A program made the translations under genes and the position numbers. This document shows, in pieces, positions 51,573 through 60,897 of a DNA stretch of 64,000 bases. The stretch is from Phymatolithon calcareum (lineage: Eukaryota > Rhodophyta > Florideophyceae > Hapalidiales). Below the pieces are notes generated by a model. That model was not told the origin of the DNA. It worked only from the letters and a program-made list of their open reading frames with translations, and did no database searches. Location of the stretch: assembly GCA_977006965.1 (NCBI GenBank), contig OZ345372.1:1612001-1676000 (forward strand), read 5' to 3'. Every line of letters starts with the position of its first letter. The first letter of the stretch is position 1.

Positions 51573-51807
51573 TACGAATGGCTCCGGGTTGAATCTTGTA
51601 ATGACTATTGCAATGCACCAAGGCGGACAATCAAAGGTACTTTGCTTTACCTCAGGAAGGAACATTTCCATCAAAAATTAAACTACCTCGTGTTCAGCAT
51701 GGACATTACATGTAGCTGCCTTCTATGAGCTCTTCTATGCCCTCGTGGGTTTTGATTCGAACTTCCGCGTTCTCCGAGCGTGATCCGTTGACCGCTTCGC
51801 TCACTAT

Positions 51808-52400
51808 TTATGCATTCCAGAATCGGCCGTTCACTTTGAGGAAAACGAGTGCCTCACGGAAAAATTTAATGTGTGCCTCGGCGTTGAAACTAGTGTCTTC
51901 AGCAGTGGATTCACCATATTCTGTGTCCTCTGAGGCAATCTGGTCCATTAGAGACATTCCGAGCAATACAAGGCCAGAAACGACGATCAGTGATGAGCGA
52001 GCATCTATACGAGACGTAGACGTAGTGCAATATGAAGCGATAGCCACAACATAATGCACGCTGTTGCAAGACCACCCGTCATACAGTATAGCACCATGAG
52101 TACCATCCAGTTCGGCAGCGATTTTGCTTTCAACGAGCTCTACGAGGTAAAAGAGCACACGGACGTCCGTCCTGTCGGATAGCTTGACATGGTGACAGAA
52201 CTGGCGCACGTCGGTATCTTCAACGTGCACGAACGGCCGATTTTTCATGACAATCAGTCGAATATACGAATGCATCACTTTTTAGTACGCAGACGTAGAC
52301 CGGACTTCGAAGTGAGAGCGTATTGTACCGCCTTTCTGCTGCATCGCGAGCAACACCTCGTTGTAGAGGCGCTGTAGAGTTGCGTCTTGTTCAAATGGGG
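51808..52400 (-). pseudogene. Transposase-like fragment, probably hAT/BED family
   Basis: The minus strand encodes QRLYNEVLLAMQQKGGTI, a stop near 52290, then LIVMKNRPFVHVEDTDVRQF, FYLVELVESKIAAELDGTHG and AILYDGWSCNSVHYVVAIAS. The order resembles the N-terminal region of hAT-type transposases common in algae and oomycetes: the xPFxxVED segment, LVELVExKIAxEL, then a DGWS motif that leads into the catalytic domain. The rest of the transposase, including the dimerisation region, is missing. The assignment rests on these motifs only. Confidence 0.5.
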
Positions 52401-53566
52401 TTTGGCCTTTAGTGTAGCACCAAAACCAAACCGTTGATCGGACAGGACGGTCTAGAAGCTCTTTGTTTAGAACGTTCGTTTGTTCCTTCCGACGGAGACT
52501 TGCCAGGTCAACGACAGGGGTGTAAATCTTGTGTCAACGTTATCAACCGTGCGCGCAGCTTGCGAGGCCGTTTACACGTGAGGCTTCCGGTTTACCTCTT
52601 GTTGAACGTTGAACCAGTGTGACGCGGAACAATTCTAAACTGCAGTCCAACGTAGCCCTTGCGAGGATACGACGGATTCTAGAGACGTGAAGTGGTAGCA
52701 CAGTGGTCGGAGCGACTGAAAACCAGTGAAGGTGAGCGCTAGGCGAAGACTGGTACAAACGACCGTAACGTAATGACGGTACTCTTGAGCTGCGTCGTTA
52801 GGCGGTACGTTAGCGTGCGAACGTAGGTACAGAACGTTGAGCACGTCGTAGCGCCCACAGCAGAAAGCGGCGCGGCCTTAATGAGGAACCGACGACGGAA
52901 GACAGAAACTCGGAGCAAAGGCCCGACTGGGTACGTACACGCGCCGACCGAGACCCTACGAATGACGTTTGAGCAGCAACAACGTAGACTGTAGAACCGT
53001 ACACGCGGGACCACTTTTGGTAGACGGGGCCAACCTCCTTGTCCATCTGGAGCTGGGAGATGGTCCCAGATGTACTGTACTAATCCTCGTATTCTAGTAT
53101 ACCATATTCACCCTCTGCAATCTATTTAGAGGCTTTATTGCACTACACGTGCACAGCCTATCATAAACACTGATCAAATCGAAAAATGAGATTATTGGTA
53201 TCATCAAGGACACCTTATAACGACTTCTTATTATGATATTGCCGTTATGATATTTTGTTGGAATTTTGTCGGAACTTTTAAATGTTGGAATGGGATTTTT
53301 ACTTTACCTTTGAGTTTTAGTTTTGTTTCTTGGTCAAGAGGTACTAGACTTAATGTCCTTTAGACCCTCTTTGACCTTACTCGGAGTGGTTTGCTCCGCT
53401 TTAGTCTTGCCTTCTCTAGCAAAGCACGACGCCTGTTCGTCTTATATAGACAATAGTCGCATCTTCCATTCTAAACTAAACCTATTTTTTACATATAAAA
53501 AGTCCGATTTAGGTTCCACTTCCTAGTTAATTGTTGGAATCCAATTTGGACCAATAACACTGCGTT
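52401..53566. other. Spacer and possible 3' LTR of the neighbouring gypsy element
   Basis: Up to about 53060 the sequence is GC-richer with no recognised gene. From about 53060 to 53714 the minus strand looks LTR-like: after a purine tract (AGAAGGGGAGGA, 53727-53716) comes TGTAACGATTTCAC, a TATATAAG box at 53448-53441, and an AATAAA near 53140. I could not find a matching 5' LTR, so the limits are uncertain. Confidence 0.35.
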
Positions 53567-53739
53567 TTACAGAAACTTTGCAATGACACTTGTAACACTC
53601 GTGTATTTGCATACGTGGCATTTTGCACTACAGGTGTAGCATTTACTGTAATGCGCAACGTAGCAATCGTACTTGTAGTACAAGTGTAAGCAGTGTAACA
53701 GTGAAATCGTTACAAATCCTCCCCTTCTATTCTGTATTC

Positions 53740-54762
53740 GTCCTCGAATACTGTAAGTTTCGGGGTTTAGAAGGTCGGATATTTTCATGAAATTCTTGGC
53801 GGCGGTATTTGTTGGATTGGCTATGGTTCGGTCGAAAGTATCAGGTACAAAACGTTTCAGTAGAGAGATGTGAAATGTATCGTGAATTGCTCCAAGTTGT
53901 TCTGGTATTTCTAATTGATACGCTACACCGTTTGCGTGTTTCTTGAGGATTGTCAAGGGTCCAAGAAACTTTGGTGCTAACTTTTTAACTCAACCAGATT
54001 TGAGCGATAGGTTCTCAGTTGAAAGCATCACTTGATCACCCACTTCAAATTCTTCATCATTCCTCTTACTGTCAACGTTGTCAGCATTGCGTAAATTAGC
54101 TTCCTCTATTGCTAATTTTGCAAATTTAGTTGCTTCATTGATTTCTTGCAGGAATCGTTTTGAATTTCTATTCTTAGTACTTTCATCACTGAATAATATA
54201 TCAGAGATTGAAAGTGGGTTTTGTCCATATTCTAAGAAGAACGGAGAATACTTCGTGGTATCGATAACGTGATTATTGTACGCGAATTCGAGACCTGGAA
54301 GTTATTTGCTCCAATCTTTCTGTGTGTAACTGACAAAACATCTTAAGATTTCTTGTAATGTTCTGAAAGAACGCTCTGACTGTCCATCAGTTTGTGGGTG
54401 AAAGGCAGTCGAAAGATTTGAATGAATCTGAGTCGCATGAGTTCTTTCTAGAAGTTGGCAGTGAGCCTTGCGTCTCTATCAGATATGATTGTTCTTGGTA
54501 GACTATGATGTTTGTATATCTCTTTATAGAACACTTTTGCCATGTCTTCTGCTTTGTGCTTAGCTGGAAGAGAGATAAAATGTGCTCTTTTAGATAGTTT
54601 ATCGACAACTACTAGGATTGTTGTCATATTATCCTTCGTTTTTGGAAATTTAAATATGAAATCCATTGAAATTTCTTCCCACTTGCGTTCGGCTGGTGGA
54701 AAAGGTCTTAGTTTTCCTAACTTCAATTGGTTAGAAGTTTTGGATTCTTGATATTTTGGCAT
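53740..54762 (-). pseudogene. pol: Gypsy integrase core and GPY/F module, frameshifted
   Basis: After a frame change the minus strand encodes ERKWEEISMDFIFKFPKTK (first Asp), LVVVDKLSKRAHFISLPAK and [15 protein letters not shown] (second Asp). In further frames it encodes [20 protein letters not shown] with the Glu, then NADNVDSKRNDEEFEVGDQV, KKLAPKFLGPLTILKKHANG and FHISLLKRFVPD (GPY/F). All three catalytic acids are still readable but in broken frames. Confidence 0.75.
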
Positions 54763-55217
54763 TAATTTACATATTTTTTGACGTCACTTCTTTGTGTAGG
54801 CCAGTAGAAGTGTCGTTTAAGTAGATTGAACGTTTTATTCTCACCTCTATGTCCTCCTAATAGAGATTCATGATTATCATGCATATCCGTTTTCCTTATC
54901 TCACCTTCAGGTATGCAAAGTCTGTTTTCAAAGTATAACCTTTTTCCCTTTTTCATATATGGCTGTTTCACATTATCCCATTTTTCTTTAAAATAATTAT
55001 CCCTTTTGTAATCTTCTTCAAGATTATTGAATATTTTGTCACTTATTTTCACCTTAGTAATCGACAAAAGTTCACGAATAACATCCGTTGCTTTTTGATG
55101 AACTTCATTACGTTTACGTAAAAGTGCGTCGGCGACGATATTCGATTTTCCCTTAATATACTTAATTGAGTAGTTAAACTCTTGCATAAACTCGACCCAT
55201 CTCGCTTGTTTTCTTCC
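54762..55217 (-). pseudogene. pol: Gypsy RNase H tail and integrase zinc-finger region
   Basis: [20 protein letters not shown] and [14 protein letters not shown] mark the RNase H end. Then comes the integrase N-terminus with [18 protein letters not shown] and [19 protein letters not shown], the two His of the HHCC finger. The frame stops at 54762 just before the Cys pair. Confidence 0.8.
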
Positions 55218-56237
55218 TGGAGCTCCACTTAATCCAAACGGAGTTACCAGATATTCAAACTGTCCATAGCGTGTTCGGAATGCAGTTTTTTCAGTATCGG
55301 ATTCTTTTATACGGATTTAGTGATAACCACTTCTTAAATCGAGAGTGGAGAAGAATTTTGCTCCACTTAGTTGGTCCCAAACTTCGTCTATGCGAGGTAA
55401 TGGAACTTGATTCCGAATTGTTTGTTAGTTGAGTGCTCTGTAGTCTATACACATACGGAGAGTTCCATCCTTCTTTTTCGTGAATAGGACTGGACTTCCC
55501 CAAGGACTCACACTTGGTCGAATGAAGCCGTTTGCTAATTCTTCTTCGATTTGTTTTTTCATTTCTTTTAACTCTAAGACAGATAGTTTATACATTGGAC
55601 CAATTTTTGGTTTTGATCTTTCTTCCAAATTGATCGTCATTTCAATGTTTCTCTTTGGAGGTAATCCCGGAGGTAACGTTTCAGGGAAAACCTCCTCATA
55701 TTTTTGCATTATTTCCCTGATACTCTTGCTGTGTTCTTCGTTTAAATGCTCATCCCCTGATGGTTTTAGAAGCACACGGTAACAAGTACTATTTCTCTTT
55801 TTTGCTAACCTCGCGAACTGTTTACTCGTAAGCATGCTATTCAGGAGGGATTCCCCATGCTTATCAGCCTCTGCGTCCAGATTATTAATCTGGTCATTAA
55901 TATTAATACGCATTCGGTTTCGTGTCCAATCTATTATAGGATTGACATCTGTTAGCCAGCTCTTTCCTAAGATTATATCGTAGGCGATCCAATCTACGAT
56001 GTACGGGCGTATATTGAAGGTTGCCTGTCCTATACGTAATCCAAGATTTTCAGAACATAAGTCCATTTTGACAAGTGTTCCGTCCCAAAGTTCTGCTTTG
56101 AGGTGAGTTCTTTCTCTCCTGAGCTCTAGTTTTTGCGCAAAATCCTTTGATATGATTATTTCTTCACATCCACTATCCACTAAGGTTTTGCAGTAGAATT
56201 TGCCACTTGGCCTTACTATTTCTACTCTGAAAACCAA
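55190..56237 (-). pseudogene. pol: Gypsy protease and N-terminal reverse transcriptase, palm deleted
   Basis: Protease: [18 protein letters not shown] (DSG active site) and [40 protein letters not shown] then a [33 protein letters not shown] then a second TAA, and [20 protein letters not shown]. At about 55218 it passes directly into [15 protein letters not shown], which is the end of RNase H. The whole YxDD palm, the thumb and the RNase H catalytic part are therefore deleted in frame. Confidence 0.85.
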
Positions 56238-56581
56238 TAGTGCTTACCTCTGCTTAGGCCTTTTTCTGTACGGAGAGAACGTACACACTCTTGCAGTATT
56301 TTTCTGCTTTTTATCTCTTGGTACGCTATTATGGAAAATACGCTCAGATTCCACCTCGAGACTCCGCTCAGTCTCGGCAGTATTTTTCTGCTTTTTTGTA
56401 TCTTGGGGACGCCTCTTGATTCCCTCAAGCTTTGGACTCCCTTGAAAACTACCCTTCGTTTCCTCACCTGCACAACTAGTCTGAGTTGTCTCTTTTTCGT
56501 GCACGCTATTCTCTTTTTTGTATTTTTCTCGTTTTTAGTTTTCATCGGATACTATACATACTCCCGTTTTAGTGCCGAGAC

Positions 56582-57418
56582 CTAATAACGGTTGAACTGG
56601 TTTTTTGGCTTCCTCCGTGAATGTTTAATCGCACGGCAGCCAATTCTTTTGCATAGAAAGCACTTGTTTTGTTCCATCAGTTTTGTTCTTTCTTCTGGAG
56701 ATAGTTTTACAAATTTATTCTTCTGAGGAAAAACCCCAATTTCCATTGGTGTAACCCCATTATTTATTCCTCCTTGGAATGGGAATGGTCCACTAGTGTA
56801 GATCTTGTCCATTCGATGAACAATTCTCATTGCAGCTTGGAGTGATGTTGTTTCAGATCTCTCTATCTCCACTCTTAATCTATTCTTCAATCCCTGGCTG
56901 TAACGGAAGACCTGTTCATCATTAGCCATAGTCGGGATTTAGAGTAACCAATTAGAAAACTCCGCATTATATGATGAAACTGAGCTGTAAACTCCCATTT
57001 GTTTTAACGTACTAAGTGCTTTTCTCGCGTTAACTTCCCTGTTAACGGGTTCGAAATACTTCAATAATTGTTTTTTGAACTCTTCAAATGTTGTAATATT
57101 AACTTGGGTACTTATATTTATAAGTTCCCACCATTGTAATCCATCCCCTGTAAGGTAACTAACAGCATACTTGATTTTGTCTGCCTCATAGGGCGCTGTT
57201 GTTTGGTTGTCAAGTATATTTTGAATTGATTGCAACCAGCTACGAACATTCTGTCCGCTAAATTTGTCTGGCCTTGCTGTTCTTAACGAGCTGTTGCTCG
57301 TAGACAGGTTTATAAATGCTTGATTTGCATTATGTAATTGTTGCTGTAGTCCTGTGACGGCAGTCTGCAAGTTCTGAATAACTTTTGCCTGTTCTTGTTG
57401 CTGTTGTATATGTTCCAT
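56582..57418 (-). pseudogene. gag: Gypsy gag with one in-frame TAA
   Basis: From MEHIQQQQEQAK (57418) the frame encodes a helical capsid with RTARPDKFSGQNVRSWLQSI, LTGDGLQWWELI and FEEFKKQLLKYFEPVNRE, the standard gypsy gag order. It stops at a single TAA (56939-56941) inside SNWLL-stop-IPTMANDEQ and then continues in the same frame through VFRYSQGLKNRLRVEIE to a short Cys-containing tail (CFLCKRIGCRAIKH). That tail is a decayed zinc knuckle. One base change would have made the stop. Confidence 0.8.
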
Positions 57419-57989
57419 TTTGTTTTATTATTTCCTGAAGTTACCGCTATTCTCCTCCCGTGCCCTTGTTGCGTTACTCGAACCTTTGTCCCAGTCGGTC
57501 GTCCAACGTAACACCCAATAGACGAAAAGGTTAGTGAGGATACCAAGTTAACACTGTTCTCAGATAATAACAGAATTAAAACAACAGGAATATTTATTTA
57601 ATCCCAAGTTAATTGATTTTGAATCTGATCGAGCAATGATCCATTTGATATCAGCTAATTATCACTAATGCTTACGACCGTTCCTTTGATATTTTAGCGA
57701 TTTGCTAATCGCACTAATACTTATCTTAGGAGCTTTTGATATATTCGTAAACTTCTTCATGTCGATTGTTTGATATGCAAGATTCAGAAGGCGTTCGATA
57801 GCGATTGTAGTATACCGCGTTTTCCCTGGATAGTTTTCGAACCTAGGCGCCTATGGCCATTGCACACGTGTACACTCACACGTATATGCGCGTGATGACA
57901 GTAGAGTACACCCCTGAATCCCTTATGATAGATATGATAGTTAGATATGAGAATAGTCGCCTTACAGCGCTCGATTTGTCGATGAGTAC
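57419..57989. other. Spacer between the two gypsy elements
   Basis: The part next to the gag of the minus-strand element should hold its 5' leader and LTR, but I see no copy of the 53.1-53.7 kb sequence here. The right part (57850-57989) is flanking DNA of the second element. A plus-strand frame from 57853 runs on into that element's LTR and is unlikely to be coding. Confidence 0.3.
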
Positions 57990-58383
57990 TGTAAGCGGCC
58001 GACGGTTATTTAGGACCGCCGACGAGCCGACTGGTAAAACAACAAACCTTTTCGGAACAAGCTTGGCTTCTGGAGGAAGGACTACGGGTCCACCATCCGG
58101 ACTCCTCGCAGTTCCACTCGGCTTGGCCATCAAACGGCCTTGCTCCATTCTCGAGCTGGACGCTTCCAGGCGAGGAAGCGCTACCTCAAACCTTCGCCCA
58201 CGGCACTTGCTTGTGCGTCGTCGAAAACGCGCGCCGCACAATGTGCGCCACAGCACTACGGCCCTTCTTGCGGCCACCCAATATACAGTCAAACACCCAG
58301 ACGCTCTGCCTCCCATCTTGGCGCCTTGGGACGCAATCCCAAGGCCCCCGTATAGCGGCCCGTCAGCCGACCGTTATACTACA
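57990..58383 (+). repeat. Putative 5' LTR of the GC-rich gypsy element
   Basis: The proposed limits TGTAAGCGGCC...TTATACTACA follow the TG...CA rule and end one base before a TGG primer-binding site. A TSD cannot be tested because the 3' LTR is outside the window; AGTAC (57985-57989) would be its left copy. Confidence 0.6.
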
Positions 58384-58384
58384 G

Positions 58385-58402
58385 TGGTCTCCCGACCTAG
58401 AA
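58385..58402 (+). promoter_or_regulatory. Putative tRNA primer-binding site
   Basis: TGGTCTCCCGACCTAGAA starts one base after the LTR, as expected for the minus-strand primer site complementary to a tRNA 3' end (...CCA). I cannot name the tRNA. Confidence 0.5.
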
Positions 58403-58436
58403 CCACTACATATCAACCCGCGAGGGTTTACTCGTT

Positions 58437-60521
58437 ATGTCGACTTCTACTCGGAAGTCGGCACGCCTCCTTGGGGAAGAGCCCAAAGAGGATCTTAATC
58501 TCTCGGATCGCCTGTCTTTTAATCGGCGCGAGACCAAACGCCGATCAGAAGACAAGAATCCGGTCTCAAGGGACGTGACAATCCCAGGCTCTGAAGCCAA
58601 TGACCCGAAGATCCCTGGATCAGTGGTCGGGCAACCGACATTGGCGCGTGTTGCAGAAATTTCCAGCGCAGATCGATCCGAGATTTACTGCGAAGATCTA
58701 CAAATAAAAGATGAAGCGTTCGCACACAAGTCAGAACGCGATCCCCTTCCCGCAGGGATCGCTTCTGAAAATGTCTTTGAAATTGTGGAAAAGACGGTCA
58801 GCGCTGTTTTCGGGCGCTGGACCGCCGAAATGGCCGACAGAGAGGCCGCAAGAGGGCGAATGGTACGCCAAATGCTGCAAGAGGAGCTCCAAGCCCAGAG
58901 TCACGTACTTCGTCAAGAGATATCGCGCGACTACGCGAAGCTCGATGAACTTCAAGAGCTGCGTGCTGATTTGGATTCACTGCGCGTTACAATGAGATCA
59001 CAACAGCGTAGACCCTCAAAGTCAAGGTCGCGCTCTCCCGCAGGAGCGAAGTCTCACCACCCTGCAGGGCCAAATGCCGGCCTTACCGATGATTGGAGTA
59101 CCGACACCGAAGTTGATTATGACTTCAAGGACTTTCCTTCGCACCGGAATCTCAAACAATCCTCGAGAGCCGCCATCCGACCAAGGCTGCTGGTCCGAGG
59201 TCTTGACGAGATCGAGCCCGCTGATCCCCGGTTTTCCGATCTGGTGTCCTACAAGAGGTACCGACTACTCAATCGGGACTCGAGTTTAGGACCGGACGTT
59301 TCGCGCCACGTCGGCAAATGGACCCGTCGCCTGTACACGACAATGGAGAAGCACGTGTTTGACGGGACGAAACCTGTCGCATGTCTAAGGTTTCTGGCCG
59401 CCTACAAACGGGCCTTGGATAGCGAAGGAATTCCCGAGGGGGCTGCACTCAAGATGTGGCCAAGCTTTTTGAAGGACGATGCATACGATCTCTTCACGCA
59501 AATGACGGAAGACGGAGATGCCGATCTTGGAGGCTTCCAAGACTGGCCCCACGCGGTACAATTCTTTTTGCAAACATATGCGAAGGATCAATACCTGGAG
59601 GCCGCTGCTGAAAAGCTTGACAGCATCAAACAGGAAAGAGACGAAGATGTCCGGGCTTTCTACCGACGCCTCATGTCAGCCGCACGGGATCTCGCAGGGG
59701 CATTTTCGCAACAAGAGCTTTTGACGAAGTTCATGCGGGGAGTCCATGCGGATATAAGACCCCTACTTCGCCGCATCCGCCATGGATACAAGGGACCCAA
59801 TGCCCTCCGGGAACTGGCCGAGGAGGCGGCCGCGATCCATGACGCTCACTCCGCTGTCACGCGCAAACAAGAAAAGAAGGTGCGTATTCTCTCTGTGGAT
59901 GACGAAGATCCCCCACGACGCAAGTATTTTGACACTTCCGCTGCCGCAAGAGATGCTAGGTCAAAAAAAGGGATTGACCCCGTATCTCTTGCTGAAGGCC
60001 GTCAAGGGCCAGCTCCCAGAGTGATTGCATCTACAACAGACTCTGTGGAATACTCCGATATCCCAAAAACATACGATGAGTCGGTCCCGGAGTCGATCGT
60101 CCTCTCACTTTCGGCCCCTCCAGACCCGTACGAGGTAGTGTACGCGGTCCAGCCGCACCCGTCCACGAAATCAGGACAGGAATTAATGACGAACAGATCC
60201 GCTTTTCGTCGTTATCCGACGTTCCCAGAGCCCAGGACACGTCGGGCTACGTCATCACCGCTTGACATTTGCTTCATATGTTTCATTGCCGGACATCGTA
60301 GCCCCAAATGCCCCCATTTGGATCGTGTGAAAAACGATCCGGCTTTCCAGGCTTGGGCCCTAAGAAACTTCAACAGCCTCCAAGAGTGGCAACGTATGTG
60401 GCTCAGCTCTATCAACAGAGCACCGCCACAGGCTGCACCGCCGCAGGCCAATAAGCCAGACGCAGAGGCCAGAGCACCCGCTCTTGGCGCCGAACCTTGC
60501 CGTGCACATCCGGAAAACTAG
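58437..60521 (+). CDS. gag: Gag polyprotein of the GC-rich gypsy element
   Basis: 694 aa. The N-terminal 130 residues are basic and probably disordered. A coiled-coil-like helix follows (WTAEMADREAARGRMVRQ to about residue 185), then an RS-rich stretch (RRPSKSRSRSPAGAK). The capsid-like domain spans about 310-490: CLRFLAAYKRALDSEG, DAYDLFTQMTED, AVQFFLQTYAKDQYLEAA, RDEDVRAFYRRLMSAARDLAG and LLTKFMRGVHADIRPLLRRI, typical Retrotrans_gag features. A CCHC zinc knuckle CFICFIAGHRSPKC lies at about 612-625. The ATG is 52 nt after the primer-binding site. Full-length and undamaged. Confidence 0.85.
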   Translation: MSTSTRKSARLLGEEPKEDLNLSDRLSFNRRETKRRSEDKNPVSRDVTIPGSEANDPKIPGSVVGQPTLARVAEISSADRSEIYCEDLQIKDEAFAHKSERDPLPAGIASENVFEIVEKTVSAVFGRWTAEMADREAARGRMVRQMLQEELQAQSHVLRQEISRDYAKLDELQELRADLDSLRVTMRSQQRRPSKSRSRSPAGAKSHHPAGPNAGLTDDWSTDTEVDYDFKDFPSHRNLKQSSRAAIRPRLLVRGLDEIEPADPRFSDLVSYKRYRLLNRDSSLGPDVSRHVGKWTRRLYTTMEKHVFDGTKPVACLRFLAAYKRALDSEGIPEGAALKMWPSFLKDDAYDLFTQMTEDGDADLGGFQDWPHAVQFFLQTYAKDQYLEAAAEKLDSIKQERDEDVRAFYRRLMSAARDLAGAFSQQELLTKFMRGVHADIRPLLRRIRHGYKGPNALRELAEEAAAIHDAHSAVTRKQEKKVRILSVDDEDPPRRKYFDTSAAARDARSKKGIDPVSLAEGRQGPAPRVIASTTDSVEYSDIPKTYDESVPESIVLSLSAPPDPYEVVYAVQPHPSTKSGQELMTNRSAFRRYPTFPEPRTRRATSSPLDICFICFIAGHRSPKCPHLDRVKNDPAFQAWALRNFNSLQEWQRMWLSSINRAPPQAAPPQANKPDAEARAPALGAEPCRAHPEN

Positions 60522-60897
60522 ACAGGGGGCCGGGACGTACCAACGTCCCTCCCGCAGGGACACGTCCCTCGCCCCACAATCCGCCTCCGCCAGATATGCG
60601 GCATACAAGGCTTTCTAGGTCAGAGGCACAGGTTTCCGCCTATACCTCAACCAAGAGCCGCGCGGCCAATGGGCCTAATCCTCTTTGCGCCATTCCAAAT
60701 TCTCCCACACTCCATTATTCCATTTCCAAGCCCTTCGAATTTTCCGCCGAAGGTCTTGCGAGTCCTTCCATTCTTCCCTCTTTTACCAGGGACTCGACCG
60801 CACCCATGAGCAATGCCACTGTTCCGTTTGGCTTGCCCCGTGGAATTACCGTAAAAGAGTACCTCGCTGACCCCGTCTGTCAATTGTCCCGGTTTAA

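Larger units (their letters stand above)
53567..57418 (-). mobile_element. AT-rich Ty3/gypsy retrotransposon, defective
   Basis: The order gag, protease, RT, RNase H, integrase and GPY-type C-terminal module on the minus strand defines a Ty3/gypsy element. It is much more AT-rich than the host genes and the second gypsy element. Damage: in-frame stops in gag and RT, loss of the RT palm with its YxDD and most of RNase H, and frameshifts in the integrase. LTR limits are not established. Confidence 0.9.

Noticed and set aside
57495-57520. TGGGACAAAGGTTCGA (minus strand) as a primer-binding site of the AT-rich gypsy element
   Set aside because: It does not match the spacing of a tRNA 3' end and no LTR edge could be found next to it.
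57853-58578. 241-codon plus-strand frame before the gypsy gag
   Set aside because: It spans the LTR and primer site and lies in a different frame from gag. Its composition is not that of a conserved protein.
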